Positions 1-6,277 of a DNA stretch of 6,277 nt are shown piece by piece. Both the position numbers and the translations under genes were made by a program. Origin of the DNA: CAJQQY01 sp964352225 (lineage in GTDB: Bacteria > Bacteroidota > Bacteroidia > Chitinophagales > Saprospiraceae); the NCBI GenBank assembly GCA_964352225.1, contig CAYGRM010000390.1:1-6277 (forward strand), written 5' to 3'. Position 1 is the first letter of the stretch. The number at the start of each line of letters is the position of its first letter. The notes under the pieces were generated by a model. It saw nothing but the letters and a program-made list of their open reading frames with translations. It searched no databases and was not told the origin of the DNA.

Positions 1-124
1 GTCTTTTTTCACCACATTTCGTTTTTTTCTCGGGCAATAACTAAGGCTATTCCCCTCCAAAAAAGCCTCATTTGGCAAAAAAATACACTATAAAAAATTT
101 TAGCACACATTTCAAAACAGTCTC

Positions 125-155
125 TTAAATAATTCTTTTTATTTTTTTAGTTTTG
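125..155 (+). promoter_or_regulatory. Candidate Bacteroidota-type promoter for the PSD1 gene
   Basis: TAGTTTTG at 148-155 matches the Bacteroidota -7 consensus TAnnTTTG perfectly. Twenty bases upstream is TTA (125-127), two of three matches to the -33 TTG. Transcription would start near 161, giving a leader of about 37 bases before the ATG at 198. A second, poorer pair is TTG at 153-155 with TAATTTTA at 178-185, where the 22-base spacing is slightly long. The rest of 1-197 is AT-rich and holds no gene I can support. One frame is open from base 1 to a TAA at 91-93, but it reads as low-complexity sequence. Confidence 0.4.
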
Positions 156-197
156 AGAATGCTAAATTTAACTTAACTAATTTTAATACTTCAGCGA

Positions 198-2564
198 ATG
201 ACAAGATGCCATTTTAATACATTTACTCCAATGTTACTTATCGTATCATTTGTAATTGTATTGTTATTGATATTACCCTCTAGTTGCAAAACCGAAGAAA
301 CAATTTCCTCCTCCTCTTTTACCAAGTCTGTTCCAGCAATAATCGATTTTAATTTTCATGTAAAACCAATTCTTTCAGATCGGTGTTTCGTTTGCCACGG
401 TCCAGATGCCAATACCCGGGAAGCAGGTTTAAGGTTTGACACAAAAGAAGGAGCATTTGCAGCTTTAGGTGATGTTAAAGATCATCATGCTATCGTTGCC
501 AATGATCTTGAAAATAGTTCATTAATCCAACGAATTTTTACAGAAAATTCAGAAGACATCATGCCGCCACCTGAGTCAAATTTATCCTTGACGAATTACG
601 AAAAAGAAGTCTTAAAAAAGTGGATAGAACAAGGAGCGGAATGGAAAGAGCATTGGTCTTTTTTACCCATTAAGAAACCTACAATTCCAAAAATAGAAAT
701 TGGGAAAGTAAATAATCCTATCGATAATTTTGTTTTGGAAAAATTAAAAAACCAAAACATTCAATCTATGGGAAAAGCTACTAAGGAGCAGTTAATTCGA
801 CGAGTCACTTTTGACCTAACAGGCCTACCTCCTTCCCTCGAAGAGATCGATAATTTTTTAAAAAATAACTCCCCTGGTGCTTTTGAAAAAATTGTAGATG
901 CATTGTTAGAAACTGACGCTTATGCCGAAAATATGACCACCAAGTGGCTTGACTTAGCTCGTTATGCAGATTCTCATGGCTATCAAGATGATTTGGAACG
1001 AATTATGTTTCCATGGCGGGATTGGGTAATTCATGCTTTCCAAAAAAATATGCCTTATGACCAATTCGTCACTTGGCAATTAGCAGGTGACCTTTTGCCT
1101 AATGCAACAAGGGAACAAATCATTGCCACAGCTTTTAATCGAAATCATAAAATCACCCAAGAAGGCGGTGTCATTCCTGAAGAATATCGAGTAGAATATG
1201 TTTCCGATCGAACACAAACTTTTAGTTCAGCCTTCCTCGGACTAACTTTTGAATGTGCCAAATGCCATGATCATAAATATGATGCGATCTCTCAAAAAGA
1301 CTATTATAGCCTCTTCAGTTTTTTCAATAATGTTCCTGAAAAAGGCCTGATTGAACCATATGGAGCAATCCCTGAACCCTACATAAAATTGACTCAGCAA
1401 GAGATAGAAGAATCATTACATTTTATCAAAAACCTTGATACGCTTAAAGAAATCCCTTTGATGGTCATGCAGGAAATGCCGGAAAAACGACATGCTTTTA
1501 TCCTCAATCGCGGAGCTTATGACAAACCAACTACTCCCGTCAGCTCTGAAATGCCCATGTCAATTTTAGCTTATAACCTGCCTACCGGTCAGGTAGGCAA
1601 TACATTTACAAATAATAGATTAGGTCTTTCAAATTGGCTTTTTGATAAAAAAAATCCGCTTACCGCTCGAGTTACGGTCAACCGACTTTGGCAACAATGT
1701 TTTGGAAAAGGAATAGTCGCCACACCTGATGATTTTGGAAACCAAGGTTCATTGCCTACCCATCCTGAATTACTCGATTGGTTAGCATTAGAATTGATGG
1801 GCAAAAATTGGGATTTAAAAGCTACTCTAAAAACCATTGTGATGTCTGCCACCTATCAGCAATCATCAAAAGTAACGGAAGAATTATTAGAAATAGATCC
1901 TGAAAATAATTTATTGGCTCATGCTCCCCGGCTTAGATTATCAGCTGAAATGATTAGAGATCATGCTCTTTCTGTAAGTGGATTATTGGATAAAACTGTC
2001 GGTGGTCCAAGTGTCAAACCATATCAACCAGATGGACTTTGGGCAGAAACGATTGGCGGTGGAGGTGGAAGTTTAGCAAAATATATTCAAGATCAAGGTT
2101 CGAAAATCTATCGTCGAAGTATTTATACTTTTTGGAAAAGAACGGTTCCTCCACCAAGCATGATGACATTTGATGCGACGTCTAGAGATATTTGTGCGGT
2201 CAAACGACCTACAACAAGTACTCCATTGCAAGCCTTGGTGATGCTCAATGATCCACAAATTATTGAAGCTTCAAGAGTTCTTTCCTATCTCGTCATAGAA
2301 CAAGAAAATGAAGTAAAAAATAGAATTGCTATGATGTTTAGACTTGCTACTTCGCGAAATATTAACGAAGATGAATTACAAAATCTAGTAAGTTTCTTTG
2401 AGGGAGAAAAAGAAAAATTTCAGGCTTCGCCAAAAGATGCAAAAGCATTGTTACAAATTGGGGAATATCCACAAAGGGATTTATTGGACGATGCAGAATT
2501 AGCGGCTTATACCATTATTGCAAATACTATTTTTAACTTGGATGAAACGATTACAAGAGGATAA
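198..2564 (+). CDS. PSD1-type cytochrome-like lipoprotein (PSCyt1 + DUF1549 + DUF1553)
   Basis: Complete 788-residue exported protein. The N-terminus has Arg3, a hydrophobic stretch at 12-26 and a Cys at 30 after L-P-S-S, a relaxed lipobox, so a lipoprotein is likely. The ATG at 231 would drop the only positive charge before the hydrophobic core, so 198 is preferred. PSCyt1 spans about 51-152, with CFVCH at 63-67 and a MPPP motif whose Met122 is the likely axial haem ligand. DUF1549 spans about 174-379 and ends with a second CxxCH (CAKCH, 353-357, within ECAKCHDHKYD). DUF1553 runs from about 435 (ILNRG) to 740, with NPLTARV, VNRLWQ, TPDDFG, THPELLDWLA and NDPQIIEASR. Two covalent haems are therefore possible, but haem loading is inferred. 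The linker between DUF1549 and DUF1553 is only about 55 residues, whereas many planctomycete relatives have a long coiled coil or a sugar-binding-like module there. Family function is not established. PSD1 genes are typically paired with DUF1501 genes, as here. An in-frame palindromic repeat encodes residues 461-467. Confidence 0.93.
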   Translation: MTRCHFNTFTPMLLIVSFVIVLLLILPSSCKTEETISSSSFTKSVPAIIDFNFHVKPILSDRCFVCHGPDANTREAGLRFDTKEGAFAALGDVKDHHAIVANDLENSSLIQRIFTENSEDIMPPPESNLSLTNYEKEVLKKWIEQGAEWKEHWSFLPIKKPTIPKIEIGKVNNPIDNFVLEKLKNQNIQSMGKATKEQLIRRVTFDLTGLPPSLEEIDNFLKNNSPGAFEKIVDALLETDAYAENMTTKWLDLARYADSHGYQDDLERIMFPWRDWVIHAFQKNMPYDQFVTWQLAGDLLPNATREQIIATAFNRNHKITQEGGVIPEEYRVEYVSDRTQTFSSAFLGLTFECAKCHDHKYDAISQKDYYSLFSFFNNVPEKGLIEPYGAIPEPYIKLTQQEIEESLHFIKNLDTLKEIPLMVMQEMPEKRHAFILNRGAYDKPTTPVSSEMPMSILAYNLPTGQVGNTFTNNRLGLSNWLFDKKNPLTARVTVNRLWQQCFGKGIVATPDDFGNQGSLPTHPELLDWLALELMGKNWDLKATLKTIVMSATYQQSSKVTEELLEIDPENNLLAHAPRLRLSAEMIRDHALSVSGLLDKTVGGPSVKPYQPDGLWAETIGGGGGSLAKYIQDQGSKIYRRSIYTFWKRTVPPPSMMTFDATSRDICAVKRPTTSTPLQALVMLNDPQIIEASRVLSYLVIEQENEVKNRIAMMFRLATSRNINEDELQNLVSFFEGEKEKFQASPKDAKALLQIGEYPQRDLLDDAELAAYTIIANTIFNLDETITRG
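1576..1600. repeat. Palindromic repeat embedded in frame in the PSD1 gene
   Basis: TGCCTACC (1579-1586) and GGTAGGCA (1592-1599) form a perfect 8-bp stem around the 5-base loop GGTCA. The unit begins ACCTGCC and contains the palindrome ACCGGT. It resembles the CCTGCC...GGCAGG palindromes that are scattered in many Bacteroidota genomes and that, when inside genes, read as peptides like LPAGRQAG. Here the same frame gives LPTGQVG (residues 461-467), just before the conserved NRLGLSNWLF segment of DUF1553. The stem is plain in the sequence; its assignment to the dispersed family is from memory of similar elements. Confidence 0.6.
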
Positions 2565-2648
2565 TTTTTTTAAAAAAACAAAACTCACAAAGTGACTCAA
2601 TTACTTTTAAATTAATACCTCAAGTTAGAAGTCGTAATTTACTGTCAC

Positions 2649-2680
2649 TTGAATTTTCCAGATCTAATCCCAAAACTTTG
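2649..2680 (+). promoter_or_regulatory. Candidate promoter for the DUF1501-NHL-lipoprotein genes
   Basis: TTG at 2649-2651 is followed after 21 bases by AAACTTTG at 2673-2680, which has one mismatch to the Bacteroidota -7 element TAnnTTTG and keeps the TTTG. The start of transcription would fall near 2686, giving a long leader of about 200 bases that includes the GC-rich island and both hairpins before the start at 2893. In AT-rich DNA such matches arise by chance, so this is a candidate only. The gap of more than 300 bases after the PSD1 stop makes an independent promoter here reasonable. Confidence 0.3.
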
Positions 2681-2700
2681 TATAAGGAAAATTGAAAGGA

Positions 2701-2766
2701 AAACCACGAGCAACACGGAGCGGAAGAGGATCGATGAAAAATGAGGGTGCGGGTGCCTGCCTTGTG
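2701..2766. repeat. GC-rich intergenic island, probably a degenerate interspersed repeat
   Basis: Counting by hand, 2701-2760 has 34 G/C of 60, against 16 of 60 in 2581-2640 and 14 of 60 in 2761-2820, so the island has sharp borders. Its left part (ACCACGAGCAACACGGAG, 2703-2720) resembles the ACCACGGAG/ACACGGAG tandem-like remnants found between genes in many bacterial genomes. Its right part contains a CCTGCC half-site (2756-2761) like that of the palindrome in the PSD1 gene. A 17-codon reading frame (ATG 2734, TAG 2785-2787) starts three bases after AAGAGGA. The spacing is too short for a good ribosome site, and I do not call it a gene. No function is claimed. Confidence 0.4.
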
Positions 2767-2783
2767 AAAAGCATTTTTTTCAC
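2764..2783. repeat. AT-rich hairpin at the right edge of the GC-rich island
   Basis: GTGAAAA (2764-2770) and TTTTCAC (2777-2783) form a 7-bp inverted repeat with a 6-base loop. The stem is weak, has only two G:C pairs, and no T-run follows directly, so it does not qualify as an intrinsic terminator. Confidence 0.35.
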
Positions 2784-2796
2784 CTAGAATTTTTTG

Positions 2797-2825
2797 GTTC
2801 TTTTTTTTTCAATGAAAAAAAGAAC
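2797..2825. repeat. 11-bp AT-rich inverted repeat upstream of the DUF1501 gene
   Basis: GTTCTTTTTTT (2797-2807) pairs perfectly with AAAAAAAGAAC (2815-2825) around the 7-base loop TTCAATG. The loop contains the ATG at 2812, which is in frame with the DUF1501 gene. An overlapping short palindrome, GAACAATGTTC, lies at 2822-2832. The structure would hinder use of 2812 as a start and argues for a downstream start. It is not GC-rich and lacks a trailing T-run, so it is not a standard terminator. A role in transcript stability or translation is possible but unproven. Confidence 0.5.
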
Positions 2826-2892
2826 AATGTTCAAATCGTCCACCAAGTTACAAAAGCAAAACAAAAGTGACTTTTTAAAACTAATAAAACCC

Positions 2893-4374
2893 ATGTCAAA
2901 AATAATTCAAGATCGAAAATACCAAATGAATCGCCGAGCATTCCTTTCCAAATCTAGTATGGGAATCGGCGTAGGAGCACTCTCCTCTTTACTTGGCGGA
3001 TGTAATCTTTTCGATCAATCCCCTTCCGGTATTTTGACTCAAAAAAATAACTTACAAGGCATTTTAGACGCACCTCATTTTGCCCCAAAAGCGAAACGAG
3101 TTATTTACCTTTTCCAAAGCGGCGGTCCTTCACAATTAGAATTATTTGACTATAAACCATTACTGAATAAAAGAAGAGGAGAAGACCTTCCCGAGTCAAT
3201 CCGAAATGGTCAACGCCTGACTGGAATGTCCTCTGGACAAGAATCTTTTCCCTTGGTCGGATCACTTTTTGACTTCAATCAGCATGGCGAAAATGGAACA
3301 TGGATGAGTAGTCTCATGCCCTACACTTCTAAAATTGTTGACGAACTTTGCATCATCAAATCAATGCATACCGAAGCGATCAATCATGATCCAGCAATCA
3401 CTTTTTTCCAAACAGGATCACAACAACCTGGACGACCCTGCATGGGGTCTTGGTTGAGTTACGGGATGGGAAGTATGAATGAAAATTTGCCCACCTTCAC
3501 CGTTTTACTTTCGCGCGGAACTGGTCGAAAATTCGGCCAACCACTTTACTCTCGTTTATGGGGAAATGGTTTTTTACATTCACTTCACCAAGGCGTACAA
3601 TTTCGTTCGGGAAAAGATCCAGTTTTATATCTCAAAGATCCTGAAGGTCTGGACAGAACTAGTCGAAGGAAAATGCTAGATCATATCGCCGAACTAAATT
3701 CGAAACAACTGGAAGAATTTGGTGACCCCGAAATCAGCAGCCGAATCGCTCAATATGAAATGGCTTATCGCATGCAAACTTCAGTTCCCAAAGTCGTTGA
3801 TATTTCCAACGAACCAGATCACATTTATCAAATGTATGGTCCCGATTCAACACAACCTGGAACATATGCTGCCAACTGTTTGCTCGCTCGAAGATTAGCA
3901 GAACAAGACGTTCGATTTATCCAATTATATCATATGGGTTGGGATCAACATGAGAATTTACCGACTCAAATTGCGGGTCAAGCAAAAGATGTAGATCAAG
4001 CAACTGCTGCCTTAATTTTGGATTTAAAACAGCGAGGAATGCTTGATGATACTTTAGTCATTTGGGGAGGAGAATTTGGTCGAACAAACTACTCGCAAGG
4101 TACTTTAACCTACAACAATTATGGTCGAGATCATCATCCTCGATGCTTTACCATTTTTATGGCAGGAGGTGGAGTAAAACCTGGAATGGTCTACGGCGAA
4201 ACGGATGAGTTCGGTTATAATATTGTCAAAGATCCGGTACACGTTCATGATTTCCAAGCAACGATGCTACATCAATTAGGCATCGACCATGAGCAACTAA
4301 CTTATAAATATCAAGGCAGAAGATTTCGGCTAACCGATGTTCATGGAAAAGTTGTAAATGATTTGTTAGCCTAA
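2893..4374 (+). CDS. DUF1501 family Tat-exported lipoprotein (alkaline phosphatase/sulfatase-like fold)
   Basis: 493 residues from the chosen ATG. The frame is open further up, with starts at 2794 (TTG), 2812 and 2827, and a further ATG at 2926 (482 aa). I chose 2893 because relatives often have about ten residues before the twin arginine, and because 2812 lies in a hairpin. The Tat motif NRRAFLSK (13-20) is followed by a hydrophobic stretch and the lipobox LGGC (34-37), so a Tat-exported lipoprotein is likely. DUF1501 fills the rest: SGGPSQLELFDYKP (76-89), NHDP (164-167), HMGWDQH (347-353), GEFGR (393-397), GRDHHP (411-416), GETDEFGY (435-442) and VHDF (451-454). The Asp/His-rich motifs fit metal binding in the alkaline-phosphatase-like clan. 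The sulfatase C/S-x-P-x-R motif is not apparent, so a sulfatase label is not justified. The substrate is unknown. Its pairing with the PSD1 gene is the usual family context. The gene ends with tandem TAATAA stops, 15 bases before the next gene. Confidence 0.9.
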   Translation: MSKIIQDRKYQMNRRAFLSKSSMGIGVGALSSLLGGCNLFDQSPSGILTQKNNLQGILDAPHFAPKAKRVIYLFQSGGPSQLELFDYKPLLNKRRGEDLPESIRNGQRLTGMSSGQESFPLVGSLFDFNQHGENGTWMSSLMPYTSKIVDELCIIKSMHTEAINHDPAITFFQTGSQQPGRPCMGSWLSYGMGSMNENLPTFTVLLSRGTGRKFGQPLYSRLWGNGFLHSLHQGVQFRSGKDPVLYLKDPEGLDRTSRRKMLDHIAELNSKQLEEFGDPEISSRIAQYEMAYRMQTSVPKVVDISNEPDHIYQMYGPDSTQPGTYAANCLLARRLAEQDVRFIQLYHMGWDQHENLPTQIAGQAKDVDQATAALILDLKQRGMLDDTLVIWGGEFGRTNYSQGTLTYNNYGRDHHPRCFTIFMAGGGVKPGMVYGETDEFGYNIVKDPVHVHDFQATMLHQLGIDHEQLTYKYQGRRFRLTDVHGKVVNDLLA

Positions 4375-4389
4375 TAAAAGCATGGAAAA

Positions 4390-5439
4390 ATGGATAGACG
4401 AAAATTCGTAAAATCAACTTTGACCACACTCGCAGCTACTTCTTTTTTTCAAAAAAGTTCTTTTTCTTTTTTGGAAAAAAACATAGTTTTTAAAGACTTA
4501 ATCATTGGCCATAATTCTCATCGATATAAAATTGATATGAATTGGGGAGCGTTGAATTCCAATTTTTATCCAGTCAATGATTGCCATGAAATGGTACAAG
4601 ATTCCAAAGGAAGAATTATCCTTTTGACCAATCATACCAAAAATAATATTATCATTTATGACAAATCTGGAAAGTTGATTGAAGTTTGGGGAACTGAATT
4701 TCCAGGAGCTCACGGACTCACTTTAAATGTCGAAAACGGAGAAGATATTCTCTATATCGCTGACAATAATCGACATGAAATTATCAAAACAACCATCGAC
4801 GGAAAAGTATTGTTAGAAATTCCTTTTCCAAAAGATTCAGGAAAATATAAATCCGCCGAACAATACATTCCAACGGAAACTGCTATCGCTCCAAATGGAG
4901 ATATTTATGTTTCAGATGGTTATGGTTTGCAACATATTTTACATTATAATTCCAATGGAGAATTACTGAATATTTTTGGAGGGAAAGGTGAAGGTGATGA
5001 GTTTTTTGATAATGCTCATGGCATATGTTATGATGATCGAGATAAGGAAAATCCTTGTTTGCTGATCACCGCTCGCCAAAGAAATGAGTTGAAACGTTTT
5101 TCTTTAGATGGGAAATTATTGGAAGTCATTCCATTGCCAGGAGCCTTTATTTGTCGGCCAGTTATTCATGGAAATGAAGTTTATTTAGCTACAATTTGGT
5201 CAGGTGATGGAAGTGCCAATACTGGTTTTATCTCCATTTTGGATAAGGATAATAAATTGATTTCTGCGCCAGGAGGAAGTGCTCCAACTTATCAAGATGG
5301 CCAATTAAATTCCATGCATCAAACCATAAAAATTTTCCACCACCCACATGATGTTTGTGTCGATGAGGAGGAAAATTTATATGTGGCACAATGGAATTCA
5401 GGGAAAACGTACCCAATAAAATTAACTCGTGTCAACTAA
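4390..5439 (+). CDS. Tat-signal NHL-repeat beta-propeller protein
   Basis: 349 residues. The ATG at 4390 directly opens a twin-arginine motif, DRRKFVKS (2-9), followed by a mildly hydrophobic stretch (10-20). There is no lipobox, so the product is probably released into the periplasm or beyond, in contrast to the lipid-anchored neighbours. The rest reads as NHL-type blades, each with a G/H-[ILV]-x-x-D entry strand and an [IL]Y-[IV]-[AS]-[DQ] strand: HEMVQD (66-71), HGLTL (108-112) with LYIADNN (121-127), TAIAPNGDIYVSDG (164-177), HGICYD (210-215) and HDVCVDEEENLYVAQW (320-335). His66, His108, His210 and His320 occupy equivalent blade positions near what would be the central channel. Peptidylglycine-amidating lyase, also an NHL propeller, binds zinc with such histidines, so metal binding or lyase-like activity is conceivable but unproven. 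A pure binding scaffold is equally possible. It is tightly spaced with the genes on both sides. Confidence 0.85.
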   Translation: MDRRKFVKSTLTTLAATSFFQKSSFSFLEKNIVFKDLIIGHNSHRYKIDMNWGALNSNFYPVNDCHEMVQDSKGRIILLTNHTKNNIIIYDKSGKLIEVWGTEFPGAHGLTLNVENGEDILYIADNNRHEIIKTTIDGKVLLEIPFPKDSGKYKSAEQYIPTETAIAPNGDIYVSDGYGLQHILHYNSNGELLNIFGGKGEGDEFFDNAHGICYDDRDKENPCLLITARQRNELKRFSLDGKLLEVIPLPGAFICRPVIHGNEVYLATIWSGDGSANTGFISILDKDNKLISAPGGSAPTYQDGQLNSMHQTIKIFHHPHDVCVDEEENLYVAQWNSGKTYPIKLTRVN

Positions 5440-5457
5440 AACTTGAACAGATTTTTT

Positions 5458-6277
5458 ATGAAAAAATTATTACTCTTTTTGATTTCAATTTTTACCTGCA
5501 GTTGCAATTCGACTCCAGAAATTGACGCCGTTGAAAATTACAATCAGTTCGCAAAAGATCATTTTTTTCAATTCGCGACCCCAAATATTAAAAGTGAATC
5601 AATCCTTTTCAAACAAGAGAATCAAGTCAAATTAATTTTAGATTTACCACAAACCACCATTCATTTTTCCCTCGATGGAACCGAACCTACTCTCTCCTCT
5701 CCTATTTTTTCAGACGAAATTGTGCTTAACGAATCAGCTCATTTAAAAGCAAAAGCTTTTCATCCTGAACTCCAACCAAGTGAAATTGTAGAAGCTCAAT
5801 TTATCAAATTAGGAAAAGAGCTTCCAGTAAAAAATATCTTTATCAATCGAATAGCGAATGAAAACTACCTTGGGAAAGGTCCTCAAGGTTTGATTGATCG
5901 AAAAAAAGGGACGACTAATTTTAAATCAAACGAATGGCTGGGATTTGCAGGTGGAGACATGGAAGCAGTTATTGAATTTGCAGAAAAAACTTCTTTCAAA
6001 AAAATTACTACAAGTCTTTTGTCTGATCAAAATGCGTGGATTTTTTTACCTAAAAAATTAGAAATTTTTATTTCTGATGATGGTAAGAAGTTTAACTTTA
6101 TTGAAAAAAAAGTAGTTAAACCAACTAGCGAACATTCAACAGCTAAACTCCATTTTTCAGAAATTAATTTTGAAAAACAACAAGCAAGTTTTGTGAAAAT
6201 ATTGATAAAAAATATTCCATCAATTCCAGAATGGCATCCAGGAAAAGGAACACCTTCTTGGCTATTTATTGATGAAA
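5458..6277 (+). CDS. Lipoprotein with chitobiase/hexosaminidase C-terminal-type domain (3' end cut by window)
   Basis: Partial gene: 273 codons are read with no stop before the window ends. The ATG at 5458 starts MKKLLLFLISIFTCSCN, a typical lipoprotein signal with Cys16 as the likely lipidated residue. Residues about 45-118 match the chitobiase/beta-hexosaminidase C-terminal fold (CHB_HEX_C): IHFSLDGTEPTLSSPIF at 68-84 is the family signature, followed by LKAKAF (96-101). Residues about 124-273 look like the beta-sandwich module that often follows it in Bacteroidota glycosidases: WLGFAGGDMEAVIEF (160-174), WIFLPKKLEIFISDDGKKF (194-212) and WHPGKGTPSWLFIDE (259-273). In relatives WLFxDE lies near the C-terminus, so only a few residues are probably missing. 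No catalytic domain is visible, so this is likely a stand-alone carbohydrate- or surface-binding accessory protein. It starts 18 bases after the propeller gene, evidently in the same operon. Confidence 0.85.
   Translation, partial: MKKLLLFLISIFTCSCNSTPEIDAVENYNQFAKDHFFQFATPNIKSESILFKQENQVKLILDLPQTTIHFSLDGTEPTLSSPIFSDEIVLNESAHLKAKAFHPELQPSEIVEAQFIKLGKELPVKNIFINRIANENYLGKGPQGLIDRKKGTTNFKSNEWLGFAGGDMEAVIEFAEKTSFKKITTSLLSDQNAWIFLPKKLEIFISDDGKKFNFIEKKVVKPTSEHSTAKLHFSEINFEKQQASFVKILIKNIPSIPEWHPGKGTPSWLFIDE

Noticed and set aside
44..68. AGGCT/AGCCT inverted repeat as a terminator
   Set aside because: The stem is only 5 bp with a 15-base loop and no T-run follows it.
1..93. Possible 3' end of an upstream + strand gene
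   Set aside because: The frame is open to TAA at 91-93 but the peptide is phenylalanine-rich low-complexity sequence; 30 codons are too few to judge.
1589..1852. Minus-strand open frame of 87 codons inside the PSD1 gene
   Set aside because: It lies wholly opposite conserved DUF1553 coding sequence and shows no recognisable domain; it is a shadow frame.
2565..2578. T7A7 tract directly after the PSD1 stop codon as a terminator
   Set aside because: It is a loopless AT palindrome with no GC-rich stem, common by chance in AT-rich spacers.
2590..2650. AAGTGAC ... GTCACTT inverted repeat
   Set aside because: The arms are 7 bp with a 47-base separation, and nothing else supports an operator or a mobile-element end.
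3479..3679. Plus-strand open frame of 66 codons inside the DUF1501 gene
   Set aside because: It overlaps conserved DUF1501 sequence in another frame, with no family resemblance.
2893..4374. Calling the DUF1501 protein a sulfatase
   Set aside because: No C/S-x-P-x-R formylglycine motif was found; only fold-level kinship to the alkaline-phosphatase clan is supported.
4226..4429. Minus-strand open frame spanning the DUF1501-NHL junction
   Set aside because: It is antisense to the conserved VHDF-containing C-terminus and to the Tat signal of the next gene; no domain or promoter is visible.
1..6277. CRISPR array, tRNA, rRNA or insertion sequence
   Set aside because: No regularly spaced repeats, cloverleaf-like segments, rRNA signatures or transposase coding sequence were seen.

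Overview
This 6.3 kb window is AT-rich and all recognisable genes lie on the + strand. It looks like a Bacteroidota chromosome (Saprospiraceae- or Cytophagales-like, by inference). The reasons are: A/T-rich starts without Shine-Dalgarno sequences, a perfect TAnnTTTG promoter element ahead of the first gene, short-lysine lipoprotein signals, and Bacteroidota-style versions of protein families first known from Planctomycetes. I cannot name the species.

Layout. Bases 1-197 are an upstream AT-rich region with a candidate promoter. 198-2564 encodes a secreted, probably lipid-anchored PSD1-type protein with cytochrome-like (CxxCH) motifs (PSCyt1 + DUF1549 + DUF1553). 2565-2892 is a non-coding gap. 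It holds a second candidate promoter, a roughly 65-base island much richer in G+C than its surroundings (probably a degenerate interspersed repeat), and two AT-rich hairpins. 2893-4374 encodes a DUF1501 protein (alkaline-phosphatase/sulfatase-like fold) with a Tat signal and a lipobox. 4390-5439 encodes a Tat-signal NHL-type beta-propeller. 5458-6277 is the start, and nearly all, of a small lipoprotein with a chitobiase/hexosaminidase C-terminal-type domain and a second beta-sandwich-like region. It runs off the window edge, so its stop codon is not seen.

The last three genes are separated by only 15 and 18 bases and almost certainly form one transcript. The PSD1 gene may be co-transcribed or may have its own unit. 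All four products carry export signals, so the cluster describes an extracytoplasmic assembly: a probable haem protein, a hydrolase-fold partner, a propeller and a probable carbohydrate-binding accessory lipoprotein. PSD1/DUF1501 pairs are widespread, but their biochemical function is not established to my knowledge. A role in attacking a polysaccharide or other extracellular substrate is inference from the neighbours. The clearest sequence oddity is a Bacteroidota-type palindromic repeat sitting in frame inside the DUF1553 domain.
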